Program-made: the position numbers and the translations under genes
Assembly: GCF_900100435.1 (NCBI RefSeq)
Contig: NZ_FNEX01000002.1
Coordinates: 186,001 to 250,000, forward strand
Length of the DNA: 64,000 nucleotides
Direction: 5' to 3'
DNA from: Pedobacter sp. ok626
Lineage (GTDB): Bacteria > Bacteroidota > Bacteroidia > Sphingobacteriales > Sphingobacteriaceae
Shown here: positions 25,905 to 36,000 of the stretch, one piece after another
Position numbering within the stretch: the first letter of the stretch is position 1
Layout of the letters: each line of letters starts with the position of its first letter
The notes under the pieces: generated by a model
What the model saw: the letters and a program-made list of their open reading frames with translations, nothing else
Database searches by the model: none
What the model was told of the DNA's origin: nothing

Positions 25905-26521
25905 GAGCCTGTGGCCTCCAACATCACCTCTGCAAGGGGGTTAAACAGGTAAACATTTCCATTATCCAGACAAACACAACGATATCTTTTTCTCAGCTTT
26001 TCACCCTTTTTAAACTGTCTTCCATCTTTGATGGTAAAAACGGCGTTCAAAGGAAGTTCTTCCAATCTTGAACCGTTTAATAATTGGTCGTATTTTTTTA
26101 AGGCACGTGATAACTTTAAATCTGTGCAACTAGCGGCAGTAGGGTTACTTAAATAACTAACGATCGCTTGTTTAACATCATCAGGAAAAATGTTTTGCTC
26201 CAAAAAGGGAACCATCATTCTTTTGAAATTATACTTCCACTCAGTTCCATGTGGCTTCACCTTATTTTTATGATCGTTCCAGGTAAGTAGATGCGCAAAT
26301 TCATGAACGGTAGTCACCAGAAATGCATAAACGTTAAGATTATTATTCACTGAAATCTTGTGACCTGCTCCTCTATAAGGATGCCTGTAATCGCCAAGCT
26401 TTGTAGCTCTTCCTTTGGCGATCTTAAACTCACATTGGAAATAATCGATCCATTTCGCTATGATTGGTGCCGCATCTACAGGCATATATTGTGATAAGAC
26501 TTTCTCCTTTTCCACCCTCAC
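25901..26521 (-). CDS. SprT-like zinc metalloprotein
   Basis: 206 aa from a GTG at 26521; a second GTG at 26515 is equally possible, and an ATG at 26485 would remove 12 residues. The HEFAH zinc motif is at residues 73-77, followed by the SprT pattern KPHGTEWKYNFKRM. Basic and aromatic residues at the end form a treble-clef-like tail without clear Cys pairs. SprT/Spartan-like proteins are putative DNA-protein-crosslink proteases in eukaryotes; the bacterial role is unclear. It lies 12 bp after feoB on the same strand, so cotranscription is likely. Confidence 0.82.
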   Translation of the reverse strand: MRVEKEKVLSQYMPVDAAPIIAKWIDYFQCEFKIAKGRATKLGDYRHPYRGAGHKISVNNNLNVYAFLVTTVHEFAHLLTWNDHKNKVKPHGTEWKYNFKRMMVPFLEQNIFPDDVKQAIVSYLSNPTAASCTDLKLSRALKKYDQLLNGSRLEELPLNAVFTIKDGRQFKKGEKLRKRYRCVCLDNGNVYLFNPLAEVMLEATGS

Positions 26522-26533
26522 AATATAGCTAAA

Positions 26534-28651
26534 TTACTTTAAAAGCTGATAAGCAATTAAACTCGCTACGTAGGCTAGTGAAGTCATATAGACGAGCTGT
26601 GTAACCGGCCATCTCCAGGATTTAGTTTCCCGATAAACCACCGCTACCGTACTCATACACTGCATCGCGAAAGCATAAAACAACATTAAAGAAAATGCTG
26701 TAGCAAATGTAAATACAGGCAATCCCGTTTCCGCATTCTTAGCACCCCTCATTTTGTTCCTTATCGTGGCGACCTCTTCATCTCCCCCATCAACACTATA
26801 AATAGTCGCCATAGTACCCACAAAAGCTTCTCTGGCTGCAAATGAAGTGATCAAAGCAATGCCGATTTTCCAGTCAAATCCTAAAGGCTTAATCGCAGGT
26901 TCTATGGTATGCCCCAATATTCCTGCGTAAGAGTTTTCTAATCTTTCAGCAGCTTTATCTCTTTCCAGTGTGCTAATCTGCACACTATCTTTCTGCGCTT
27001 CGATGGCTGCGTATTTTTTATCTATCTCCGCAAAACGCGCAGGTGGACCATAAGTAGCCAGTACCCAAAGAATAATTGAAATAGCAATAATCACCTTACC
27101 CGCTTCTACAACAAACGTTTTAGATTTTTCGTACATCGTAAACAGTACATTGCTCCAGCGTGGTTTCCGGTATACTGGCAACTCCATAATAAAGTATGAT
27201 TTCTCCTTAGCTTTGATCAGAAAATTCATTACAAAGGCCACCAATATTGCAGTAACAATACTAATGACATACATACCCATCAATGTTAAGCCTTGCAAAT
27301 TGATAAAGCCCCAAATCATTTTTTCGGGCACAACTAATCCTATCAATAAGGTATATACCGGTAATCTGGCAGAGCAGCTTACCAGCGGAGCAACCATAAT
27401 AGTAATGATCCTGTCTTTCCAGCTTTCAATGTTCCTTGCACTCATGATGGAAGGGACGGCACAAGCCAGACTGCCGATCATAGGTACTACAGACTTACCA
27501 CTCAATCCGAACTTCCGCATAATTTTATCCATCATGAAAGTCACCCTGGCCATATAACCGGTATCTTCCAGAATAGAAATAAATGCAAAAAGGATAGCGA
27601 TCTGCGGAATAAAAATCACAACACCACCTAAACCTGCAAGTATACCATCCAAAAACAAATTGGTTAATATCCCCTCGGGAAGATGTTGATGACCATATTC
27701 AGTAAGCCATACAAAAGTATATTCAATCAACTCCATCGGGTACGAAGACCAGGAGAAAATCGAATTGAAAATGAAGAATAATATACCAATGAAAATAATA
27801 AAGCCCCAAAAGCGATTGGTTAGTACAGCATCAATTTTATCACTAAAGACAAATTTCTTCGCTGCACCTGTGTCTTTTACTATACCGCTTAATATAGTGC
27901 CCAAATAGCGGTAACGAGCTATTGTTTCGGCGGCTTGTAATTTAGACGATTCAAAATGATGCTCCTTTTTAATCTGATCAAATACATTTCTGTCTATATC
28001 AGAAAAAATCTCAAGCGTTTCATATTGATGAAGCACTTGCAATGCAAAATAATCATTGTCTGATTTTAAATGTTTCTTGGCCAGGTCTATCGCCTCAGGT
28101 GCTAGTACATGAACATCGGCCCCTTCAGCCTGAGTAGGTATTTTGGTGGTATTGCTGATGGCTTCCTTTAGTTGATCAAGGCCTGAATTACTTCTGGCAG
28201 ATATAGCAACAACCTGGATACCTAATCTTTGCGAAAGCTTATCAATATCAACTTCAATCCCTTCTTTTTTGGCCATGTCTGTCATGTTCAAGGCCAAAAC
28301 AACAGGCAATTTCAAATCAGCTACCTGTGTGTAAAGTAATAAATTTCTTCTCAGATTAGTAGCATCGGCTACCAATACGACTATATCGGGATGACTTGAA
28401 TTATTTTTATCTGCTAATACCTGAAAAACAATACTCTCATCCCTGCTTTTCGGATATAGACTATATGTACCGGGTAAATCTATAACCTCGGCCTGCTTAC
28501 CACTGCTCAATTTGCAGTAACCTATTTTTTTATCTACTGTAATCCCCGGAAAGTTTCCAATCTTCTGATTTAATCCAGTAAGGAGATTGAAAAGTGTAGA
28601 TTTTCCAGTATTGGGATTACCAACTAAGGCAATTTTTATATCTCTTCCCAA
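26534..28651 (-). CDS. feoB: Ferrous iron transport protein B
   Basis: 705 aa. The N-terminal G domain shows G1 GNPNTGKS, G3 DLPG and G4 NMTD, followed by a GDI-like helical region to about 260. The membrane part has the FeoB signature around LACAVPSIMSARNIESWKDR and CSARLPVYTLL, with about ten helices and a long soluble insertion near 535-585. FeoB imports Fe2+ with GTP hydrolysis. No ATG exists before the G1 motif in this frame, so the start must be the TTG at 28651, 4 bp after the feoA stop. Confidence 0.96.
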   Translation of the reverse strand: MGRDIKIALVGNPNTGKSTLFNLLTGLNQKIGNFPGITVDKKIGYCKLSSGKQAEVIDLPGTYSLYPKSRDESIVFQVLADKNNSSHPDIVVLVADATNLRRNLLLYTQVADLKLPVVLALNMTDMAKKEGIEVDIDKLSQRLGIQVVAISARSNSGLDQLKEAISNTTKIPTQAEGADVHVLAPEAIDLAKKHLKSDNDYFALQVLHQYETLEIFSDIDRNVFDQIKKEHHFESSKLQAAETIARYRYLGTILSGIVKDTGAAKKFVFSDKIDAVLTNRFWGFIIFIGILFFIFNSIFSWSSYPMELIEYTFVWLTEYGHQHLPEGILTNLFLDGILAGLGGVVIFIPQIAILFAFISILEDTGYMARVTFMMDKIMRKFGLSGKSVVPMIGSLACAVPSIMSARNIESWKDRIITIMVAPLVSCSARLPVYTLLIGLVVPEKMIWGFINLQGLTLMGMYVISIVTAILVAFVMNFLIKAKEKSYFIMELPVYRKPRWSNVLFTMYEKSKTFVVEAGKVIIAISIILWVLATYGPPARFAEIDKKYAAIEAQKDSVQISTLERDKAAERLENSYAGILGHTIEPAIKPLGFDWKIGIALITSFAAREAFVGTMATIYSVDGGDEEVATIRNKMRGAKNAETGLPVFTFATAFSLMLFYAFAMQCMSTVAVVYRETKSWRWPVTQLVYMTSLAYVASLIAYQLLK

Positions 28652-28655
28652 ATCA

Positions 28656-28871
28656 CTATTGTATTATAATAACAGATGCTTCACTTTTACGTAAACAAAG
28701 CTGATAGCCTGCCACCCGAATTGCAATTGGGCAACCAAGTGGGGCAAACCTTTCAACTTCTACAATTTCGCCCGGCAAGCAACCCATTTCCATTAATTTT
28801 AGAGACATCTCTAAATCTGTAAATGCTACAATAGTTCCTTGTTCTCCTGGATTAAGCTGTGAAAGTTTCAT
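28656..28871 (-). CDS. feoA: Ferrous iron transport protein A
   Basis: 71 aa, one SH3-like FeoA domain: LNPGEQGTIVAF, MEMGCLPGEIVEVER, PLGCPIAIRVAGYQLCLRKSEA. It is a cytosolic partner of FeoB. The gap to feoB is 4 bp, so they are cotranscribed. The 110 bp upstream shows no clear Fur or DtxR box; an ACCACT...AGTGGT pair is present but weak. Confidence 0.95.
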   Translation of the reverse strand: MKLSQLNPGEQGTIVAFTDLEMSLKLMEMGCLPGEIVEVERFAPLGCPIAIRVAGYQLCLRKSEASVIIIQ

Positions 28872-28982
28872 CTATATTAAGGTTTTTATAAATCAACCAC
28901 TGAGCTTCATTTTTAAAGGATAGACCTATGATTTACTGAGTGGTATGATAGGGGTGCAATTTAGACTTAATTTATAATAATT

Positions 28983-29030
28983 CCAAATAAAGACGGTATA
29001 GGAAAGCCATCCTATACCGTCTTTATTTGG
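28983..29030. terminator. Perfect 21-bp inverted repeat: terminator of the gcvH-vanZ operon
   Basis: Two 21-nt arms (28983-29003 and 29010-29030) are exact reverse complements around the 6-nt loop AAGCCA. The outer stem is A/T-rich (CCAAATAAAG / CTTTATTTGG) and the inner stem G/C-richer. It lies about 40 bp past the stop of the small lipoprotein gene and in front of feoA, so it probably ends the upstream operon and could act in both directions. Confidence 0.65.
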
Positions 29031-29071
29031 TCATTTTATGCACAATTGAAGCAGTAACTTCAAAGAATAAA

Positions 29072-29194
29072 CTATCGCCTGGGATAATTGTTATAACTCA
29101 CCTTTGGACATTTGCAGCCTCCTTTAAAAACACTGCAACTGCTTACCAGGCAAACCAACAACAAAACACCTAGCTTAATGATCAGTCTTTGCAT
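29072..29194 (-). CDS. Small lipoprotein, 40 aa
   Basis: A frame from the ATG at 29194 to TAG at 29072-29074 encodes 40 aa. It begins with a lipoprotein signal (MQRLIIKLGVLLLVCLVSSC, lipobox LVSSC with Cys20), followed by SVFKGGCKCPKVSYNNYPRR, a short Cys-rich basic tail. The start overlaps the end of vanZ by 20 bp, and a terminator follows. Overlap and lipobox together make coding likely, but no family is recognised. Confidence 0.65.
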   Translation of the reverse strand: MQRLIIKLGVLLLVCLVSSCSVFKGGCKCPKVSYNNYPRR

Positions 29195-29579
29195 AATTTG
29201 ATTTATGTAATAATACATAGCTAAAAACGCCCATACATACTCCGATCATATCACAACCAAAATCCCACCATTCGGCAGATCGGTAAGTGAAAATCTTCCA
29301 TTGTAACAATTCTATTCCACCACCTAAAGCAGCAGTAATTACAATGATTTTAAAGATCGTTAGGGAGCTAAAACTATAATTGTGTTGATATTTAATCTTG
29401 CCATAGAACAAGAGTGTAGTTAACACAAAAAAGAAGCCCATATGGACAAATTTATCAAAGCCTTCAAAAAAGAAACCACCGCCAGCGCCAGAAGGCATCT
29501 TCATGCAACACATTGCAACAATGACAATAGTCCATAGCACTGCCCAGATCTGATACTTTAATTGTCCAAATATGCTCAT
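29175..29579 (-). CDS. VanZ-family membrane protein
   Basis: 134 aa with four predicted transmembrane helices. VanZ pattern: DKFVHMGFFFVLTTLL, then GGGIELLQWKIFTYRSAEWWDFGCDMIGVCMG. VanZ-like proteins are small membrane proteins of unknown biochemical role, some linked to lipoglycopeptide resistance. It lies 3 bp after gcvH and overlaps the lipoprotein gene, so the three form one operon. Confidence 0.82.
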   Translation of the reverse strand: MSIFGQLKYQIWAVLWTIVIVAMCCMKMPSGAGGGFFFEGFDKFVHMGFFFVLTTLLFYGKIKYQHNYSFSSLTIFKIIVITAALGGGIELLQWKIFTYRSAEWWDFGCDMIGVCMGVFSYVLLHKSNYAKTDH

Positions 29580-29582
29580 TTA

Positions 29583-29963
29583 TTAGGCTCCTACTAGTGC
29601 TTTGTAAGCATCCGCAGTTAACAAACCATCTACTTGTGATGCATCAGCGACAGTAACTTTTACCATCCATCCTTGACCATAAGGATCAGAGTTTACCAAC
29701 TCAGGATTATCATTTAAGGCAGCATTGATTTCTAATACTGTTCCTGTAACTGGCATAAATAAATCTGAAACAGTTTTAACCGCCTCAACAGTACCGAATA
29801 CTTCATCTTTACCTACTTCATCACCTACAGTGTTGATATCAATATATACAATATCACCTAACTCACGCTGTGCAAAATCAGTAATACCGATAAAAGCTTC
29901 ATTACCTTCAACTTTAACCCATTCGTGATCTTTTGTGTACTTTAATTCTGATGGAAAATTCAT
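29583..29963 (-). CDS. gcvH: Glycine cleavage system H protein
   Basis: 126 aa, the standard H-protein length. [13 protein letters not shown] at the start, GDIVYIDI, and [19 protein letters not shown] carry the lipoylated Lys in the ESVKA-like position (EAVK). The lipoyl arm shuttles the aminomethyl group between the P, T and L proteins. glyA at 58.6 kb works in the same one-carbon pathway but is unlinked. A separate -7 box after sprA suggests its own transcription. Confidence 0.97.
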   Translation of the reverse strand: MNFPSELKYTKDHEWVKVEGNEAFIGITDFAQRELGDIVYIDINTVGDEVGKDEVFGTVEAVKTVSDLFMPVTGTVLEINAALNDNPELVNSDPYGQGWMVKVTVADASQVDGLLTADAYKALVGA

Positions 29964-30029
29964 TTTTTTTATATTATATGTTAGCTCTATTTTAAAACAA
30001 AATCAGGTAAACCTATCCCGAATCCGCGT

Positions 30030-30037
30030 CAAAGGTA
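30030..30037 (-). promoter_or_regulatory. Predicted -7 box (TACCTTTG) for gcvH-vanZ-lipoprotein
   Basis: A minus-strand exact match to TAnnTTTG between the sprA stop and the gcvH ATG, 67 bp before the start. A TTG sits at roughly the -33 position. Confidence 0.45.
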
Positions 30038-30063
30038 ATTAAATCTGATCATTTAAAACAACT

Positions 30064-33000
30064 CTAATTCAGCGTAATCCTTAGGCTAAAACCGAAGTTA
30101 CTAAACGAAGTATTAAACGATTGAGAGGTATAAGGCTTGGTAACATTGGAATCATAAAATACCCGCACATTAAATCTTTGATTTAATATGTAATCAACAC
30201 TTGGTCGTAAGGTAATGTTTTTGGCACCTGAAGAAACCTCTGCTTCAGCAACGTCTGCTCTATAGATCACAGTCTTATTATCCCTTACAGCTACATCCAG
30301 CTTAAAGTCCATGTTGTTATCCATTTTCAATTCCTTGAACAAGCCGAAAGGGAACCTGAATTTCGTGGTACGGTAGCCTAAACCAAACACCATATTATTT
30401 TCAGATAGCTGAGCCAACTGACTATTGGCTAAACTGAGTCCCAACATTCGTGTACGTCCGATTTCAAAATTAGCCGTCATGTTATTTTTTAACCGCGTAT
30501 CTACCCCAATCAATGGAGAGAATTGCTCGGCAATAGTAACCTGAGCATATTGATAGTAAGGTAAAAAGTTTCTGTTTTCATCCCTGGTCACTACAGCGCC
30601 ATTATCTTCCTTATAACGAATCAAGGAGTTAAAACCATTGATACTATATACCGAGCGGTAAGAATGCCTAAGGTCAATCGAACTAAATGTTTCTGCAAGG
30701 AAACCGATCCTTGTCAATCCTCTGTAATTCAATCGCCAGTTTGGCAATGGAATCTTTGGTTGAGAATTTAAACCAATTGATGATGCACTCTTTCCAGTGT
30801 AAGCAGCTAAAAAGGCAGAGACAATTACATCCTGAGAGTTCTTATCATAACCATCGGCATAGCCTCTTGAGCTTCCAACAGAGTTGGGATTTTGCTCACC
30901 CAAACGCTGAGAAATCACAGCTCTATTGTCCATGAACTGACCAAATAATTTGGAAACTATACTACCTTGTTTTTCAGAAAATGCTGTTCCTATGGAGATG
31001 TAGGAAATGCTATAATCTCCAGTTGTAAAAGGACTCATACTCTGAAAATCCTGAATGGTTTGATCGTATCTAAAATTAGTAGAATAATTAAGAGTTCTGT
31101 TTTTATTCGCCGTAAGCGTAATGCTCAAATCCTTGATTGGCTCAATTAATCCGGTTAAACTTAAATCCTCTCTTAAAGTGTTGATGTAAAGTTGCGTTTG
31201 CAAAGTATCTCTGGTAATCCAATTGTGACTTAAAGCCATTTCTCTGATGTCGCGCTGACTACCAAAAACAAAGCCTAGCCCCGGTGCTCCAGTAGCCTCG
31301 TCCAAACCAAAATAACTTACTCTTGGCAGGTATCCTGGTAAAAACGTACCCTGGGTTTTAGTATAGGCTGCGTTTACATTCTTGATACTGGTTAATAAAC
31401 CAACAAGGAATGAACCACTTGGTGGATTGTCACCACCCGCATTTGCACGTCTTACAAAACCGAACTTATTGTACAAACCAGCAAGGTTAAGTGTTGGATT
31501 TACCTGTATTGTTCTAGAGTTTTGTATCGTATTTCCCAAATCAATCAACGGATCTCTTAAGGTTGACAAAGCTTCCGTCTGCCAGTTAAAGTTAGTTCCG
31601 TATCTAGTAGCCACAGTTACCCAATCCATACCAGGAATCTTATTTAAAGGCAAGGAATAGGTAATGTTCATATTGTGGTTATAGTCGGTTGTTCTACCCA
31701 GGCGTTTTAAATTATTCCATACTGTATCACGCTTCATTCCCTCAATCTTACCTTCTGGCTCATCAATGATAGAGTAGTTTGTCGCATCAAAATCCAGCGT
31801 CAACGACTTAGTTAAATTCCATGAAATACCGTAAACCCGGGTAATCAAAAAGTTCTTATTAAAAGTTGTATTGATAGGAATGTAATTGTTTGGATCGTTA
31901 TTTCTCAATGTATTTTCCGAATAATAGCGGTCTACATCAATTCTGAAATTTAAGGCATTTGGCACTACATTGAAGTTGAAATCCTTTAACAAAGCCAATG
32001 TATTTGACTTAATGATCTTTGCAAACGGCTCAACAGTTTTCGACTGTCCAGAGTAATTATAAGCCAAGGACCCTCTGTAAGTCTGCTGGATATTCTTTTC
32101 ATTGATAAAATCACGATGTGCAAACTTTGTATAAGCATAACTTACGTTAAAGTTCTCAATATCCCATACCTGTGGTTTCTTATCAGGATTTGTCCGCTCC
32201 TTCCGTACATTGGTGAAGTTGATACTGTTCCTCGTGGTATAATCCTGAGCATATTCTAAAATTGCTTTCTTCTCCGATTTCGATGCTTTTTCCAAGGCAT
32301 TATTCAACTCAATATCCGGCGTCTTAGGATCGTATTGAGGCGTACTCACCTGGCTAGAATAGCTCACAAACATAGGAATCTTAATTCCGGTTTTTTGAGG
32401 GAAGAACTTACCCAGTTCCATGCTTGAAGAAATATCAAAGAACATATTATCTGCACGGTTTCTTTCACTAACTCGTTTTTCTAATGATCCAAAACCTATA
32501 GTTGATTTACTACCCGATACATTCACATCTGCAAAATCAGCTAGCTTGGCATTCATCCTTGCTGTAGCAGCCCAACCACCACGTTCGTCAAACTCCGTTA
32601 GCCTCATTTCATTAAACCAGACCTGTGCGCTCTTATCCAAACCGTCATCAGTAGTACCGTTTCCATTATTACGAGATGGATTCAATATCCCAAGCATATA
32701 CACCCGCACCTTGCTCATATCAGGTTGCCCTTTTACAATAATCGTTCTCCCATTAACCACGTACTTAAAGGGCTTACTAATGTTCCATGGAAATCCATCC
32801 ACATCAATGGCCTTATTCCGTTCTAATTTTGCTTTCTGGAAAAGTTCCAGCTCAATGTCCATCTTATTCTGATCTGGCCATATTGCATAAGGATCACTTG
32901 TACCGGGTCTGGTCACTTTCAAAGGCAATGAATACTCGTAATAGTTATCCTGATTGTCGGTTCCGATCCTTAAAAAGGCATGTAGATCATTGTCATTTAA

Positions 33001-36000
33001 TATCGCACTACCCAATGCTTCCAGGTGAATATACATCTCCAGATGCTTGTACGACCTAAAGTCGTTCAGTGCAGTTTTAAATGTAGCTCTACCATAGCCA
33101 TCACGTAAGGTCTTTACAGTTGCGGCCAGCGATTGTTCATTCTGTCTGGTGTCGCCACGGTAATTGCTAAAATCACGCTCACGCTCAATACCCGGTGGCA
33201 CCACGTAAGGAATAGGTGTTCTTTTACCATTTTCCTCAATATTAACTGTCGATATTTCAATCGTTGAATTATCAGGTCCTAAATTTTGTAGTGGTGGATC
33301 AAGGATCACCTGCGAAGCCTCATTGTTCGCATTGTATTGTCTCCACTCTCCTCTCACCAACTGAATCTTCCCAAACCTCAATACCGTTGTATCCGCAAAA
33401 TTTGTCATGAACATTCTGATGAATCGAATCGATTTAAAATCCTGAATGTTCCCTACCTTTTGTTGGTATTGTGCCAATGGAATACGAACCTGATACCAGG
33501 TTACTGCTTGAGTTTGTCCATTAGCCAATTTTACCTGCGAAGTAACCTTATCCGTAACAAAGTTCTGTCCAACCATCAAATCGCCTGGACGCATAGAAAC
33601 TTTATACTGAAAATACTCGTCACTCTGAGTCATGTTGTTGTCCCTATTGATGTCCTCACCATCAGGCAAAGAGGTAGATGCAGAATTGTCCACACCAAAA
33701 TCTTCCATTGATTGCTGCGAAGTTTTCGAGTTTCCTTCAGTACCATTATACTGTTGGTAACGTTTTAAGATCCCGGCATTAACCTGATCTTGCTGACGGC
33801 CTCTAAAATATACGTAATCATCTGACGAGGGGTCATTATCAAACTCGGCCGCTGCATCAGGATTTAATTGTCCCTTTATCTGATTAATCAGTATGCTAAA
33901 CTTTCTTTTCTCATCTACATTTGCCAATCCATCCAATCCTACATCCTGCACTTTTCTTGCTGCCGGGTCGTTATCAAATGCTTGTACTACCGGCTGCAAC
34001 TTCGGTACCCTACCCCAGCTCGTTTCATCATAAGAATTTGGATCACCATTTGCAGGCAGACCATTTTCCAATGATTTACGACCATCCTTTAAAATGTCTT
34101 CAGAGATATTCCCAAGGTTAAAATATAAATCACCACCTGTAGAATTTGGTTTATAAATATTTGGGTCCATTACCCAAAGTTCAATGTATTCAATATTCAA
34201 AGCCTGGAAATCTGTTGTTTCAATCTTCCGGAACAAACCACCCCATCTCGATCTAGGATTGGTTAATGTTCCATTGGCATTAAATCCTGTAGTCGTATAA
34301 TTATAAGGACCGCGGACATTAGGATAAAAGGCAACATCAAGTGTTGGCAGGGTATAAGCCTGCCCGGTGCTCGTTTCTTTAAAAGGGAAAACCTCCTGCT
34401 CAATAATCTCGCGCACATAGTGATTGGAACGTTCATTTACATTGTTCCTAAGACTTGCAGGTAAATCATTCGAGCTTCGGTTATAAAAAATTGGGTCTAT
34501 ATTATAGAATGCAATTCTGGCCCGGTTAAAACCATAGCTCAAATCATCAATTCTACCCGCTTCAGGAAAAAGCTGAGGTGTTCCCGATAACTGCCATGCA
34601 ACGGCGCTTTTCAAATCTATCACTGAACGTGAAGCCTCGAAATCGTCAAGGTAACTTACCCCACCCTTTTGTCCACCAAAATTTAATGCACTTGGATGCC
34701 CAGGAATCAACTGCGCAAACTCACCAGCGAAAGTAATATTTGATGGAGCTTTGGTAGATAGGAACGGTAATTTATCCACCAACTTAGTCAAAAATCTTGA
34801 AGGCGAGCTATAGCTCATATCCAATCCCCACATTGTGTTCGAAATCGGTTCCTCCCCAATATTCACCTTAGGCGTAAGCGGCTTCTCTGTTAGGTTCATT
34901 AAAGTACCTCCCAGATTTAACTTGCTATTCACCTTATAATCCAATCGTGTACCAAATAAAGAGCGCTGCTGTAAGCCAAACAACTCATTGTTTTCTGTAG
35001 TGATCCTAATTGGCTGTCCAGAACTTAATAAAGCTGGGTTGATAATCCTAACCCTACCACCCTGATAATCCACTGTAAAATCGATACCCTCCTGCAAAGG
35101 AATTGTACCTGCAAAGACTTTCACTGATCCTTCTGGAACATTGATCGCATTTAAACTAAACTCAGAAGCAATTTCGGACTGGTAAGCTCCTTTAATGATG
35201 TACCTGTTCTGATTGCTAAACAATTGTTGAGCAACAACCTTTGTTGAATCATAAAGTGCAGTAAAAGTATATTTGTCGATAAAAGACTGTTCAGTTGGTA
35301 AAAACTGACTGGCTAGATCCCTACCAAAAGGTTCAATAATAGGGAAGATAATCCGTCCGTTTAATGGATCTATAGTAATGTAACCATTAACAGTATTGGT
35401 AGAAAAGTTTACCAGGCTATTGGTCGTCCCATTCGTATTTCCTGCATTACCAAATGAAGCGTTTTGCCCATTACTTCCATTAGAACCAAAGGGCTTATTT
35501 TCGGTCTGGAAATCAAATACCCCATCTGGTTTACGCTCATTTTGCTGATTCAACCTATCCAGGCCTGCAACCTGGATCCACTGTTTTCCATTGAGAGGCT
35601 TACGGTCAGCATCCAGTTTCTCACCTTCCTGTATTAGGGGCTTTTCAACACCAGTTTTCTCATCAATTCTAAAAATATCCAGTTTAAAATTCTGCGGGCT
35701 AATCTGATAGCCACCAATAGAATAGATATTTTTCATCATCAATCCCCATGTAGGTAAATTGGTTTTTATTGTCTCATTTTTCAATAACTTGGTGTATAAC
35801 ACCTTAGGGGTTGTCGGATCGAAAGGAACATCCGTAGAAAACTCCCCCACCTGATACTCCACACCGTTAAATGTATATCGATAAGCCACCGTAAGTACCT
35901 CATCACTATTCAATCCATTATTTAAGGATATATATCCCAACTGAGGATGAAAAGTATACTCTCTATCAGCAAGCTTCCTTGCATAAGTTAACTTCGCGTA

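Noticed and set aside
28872..28982. Possible Fur or DtxR box in front of feoA
   Set aside because: No match to GATAAT-type triplets or the DtxR palindrome; the ACCACT/AGTGGT pair is too short and too widely spaced.
32420..32872. 150-aa and neighbouring open frames on the plus strand inside sprA
   Set aside because: Long genes on the other strand often leave such frames; sprA is continuous and full length, and there is no promoter for them.
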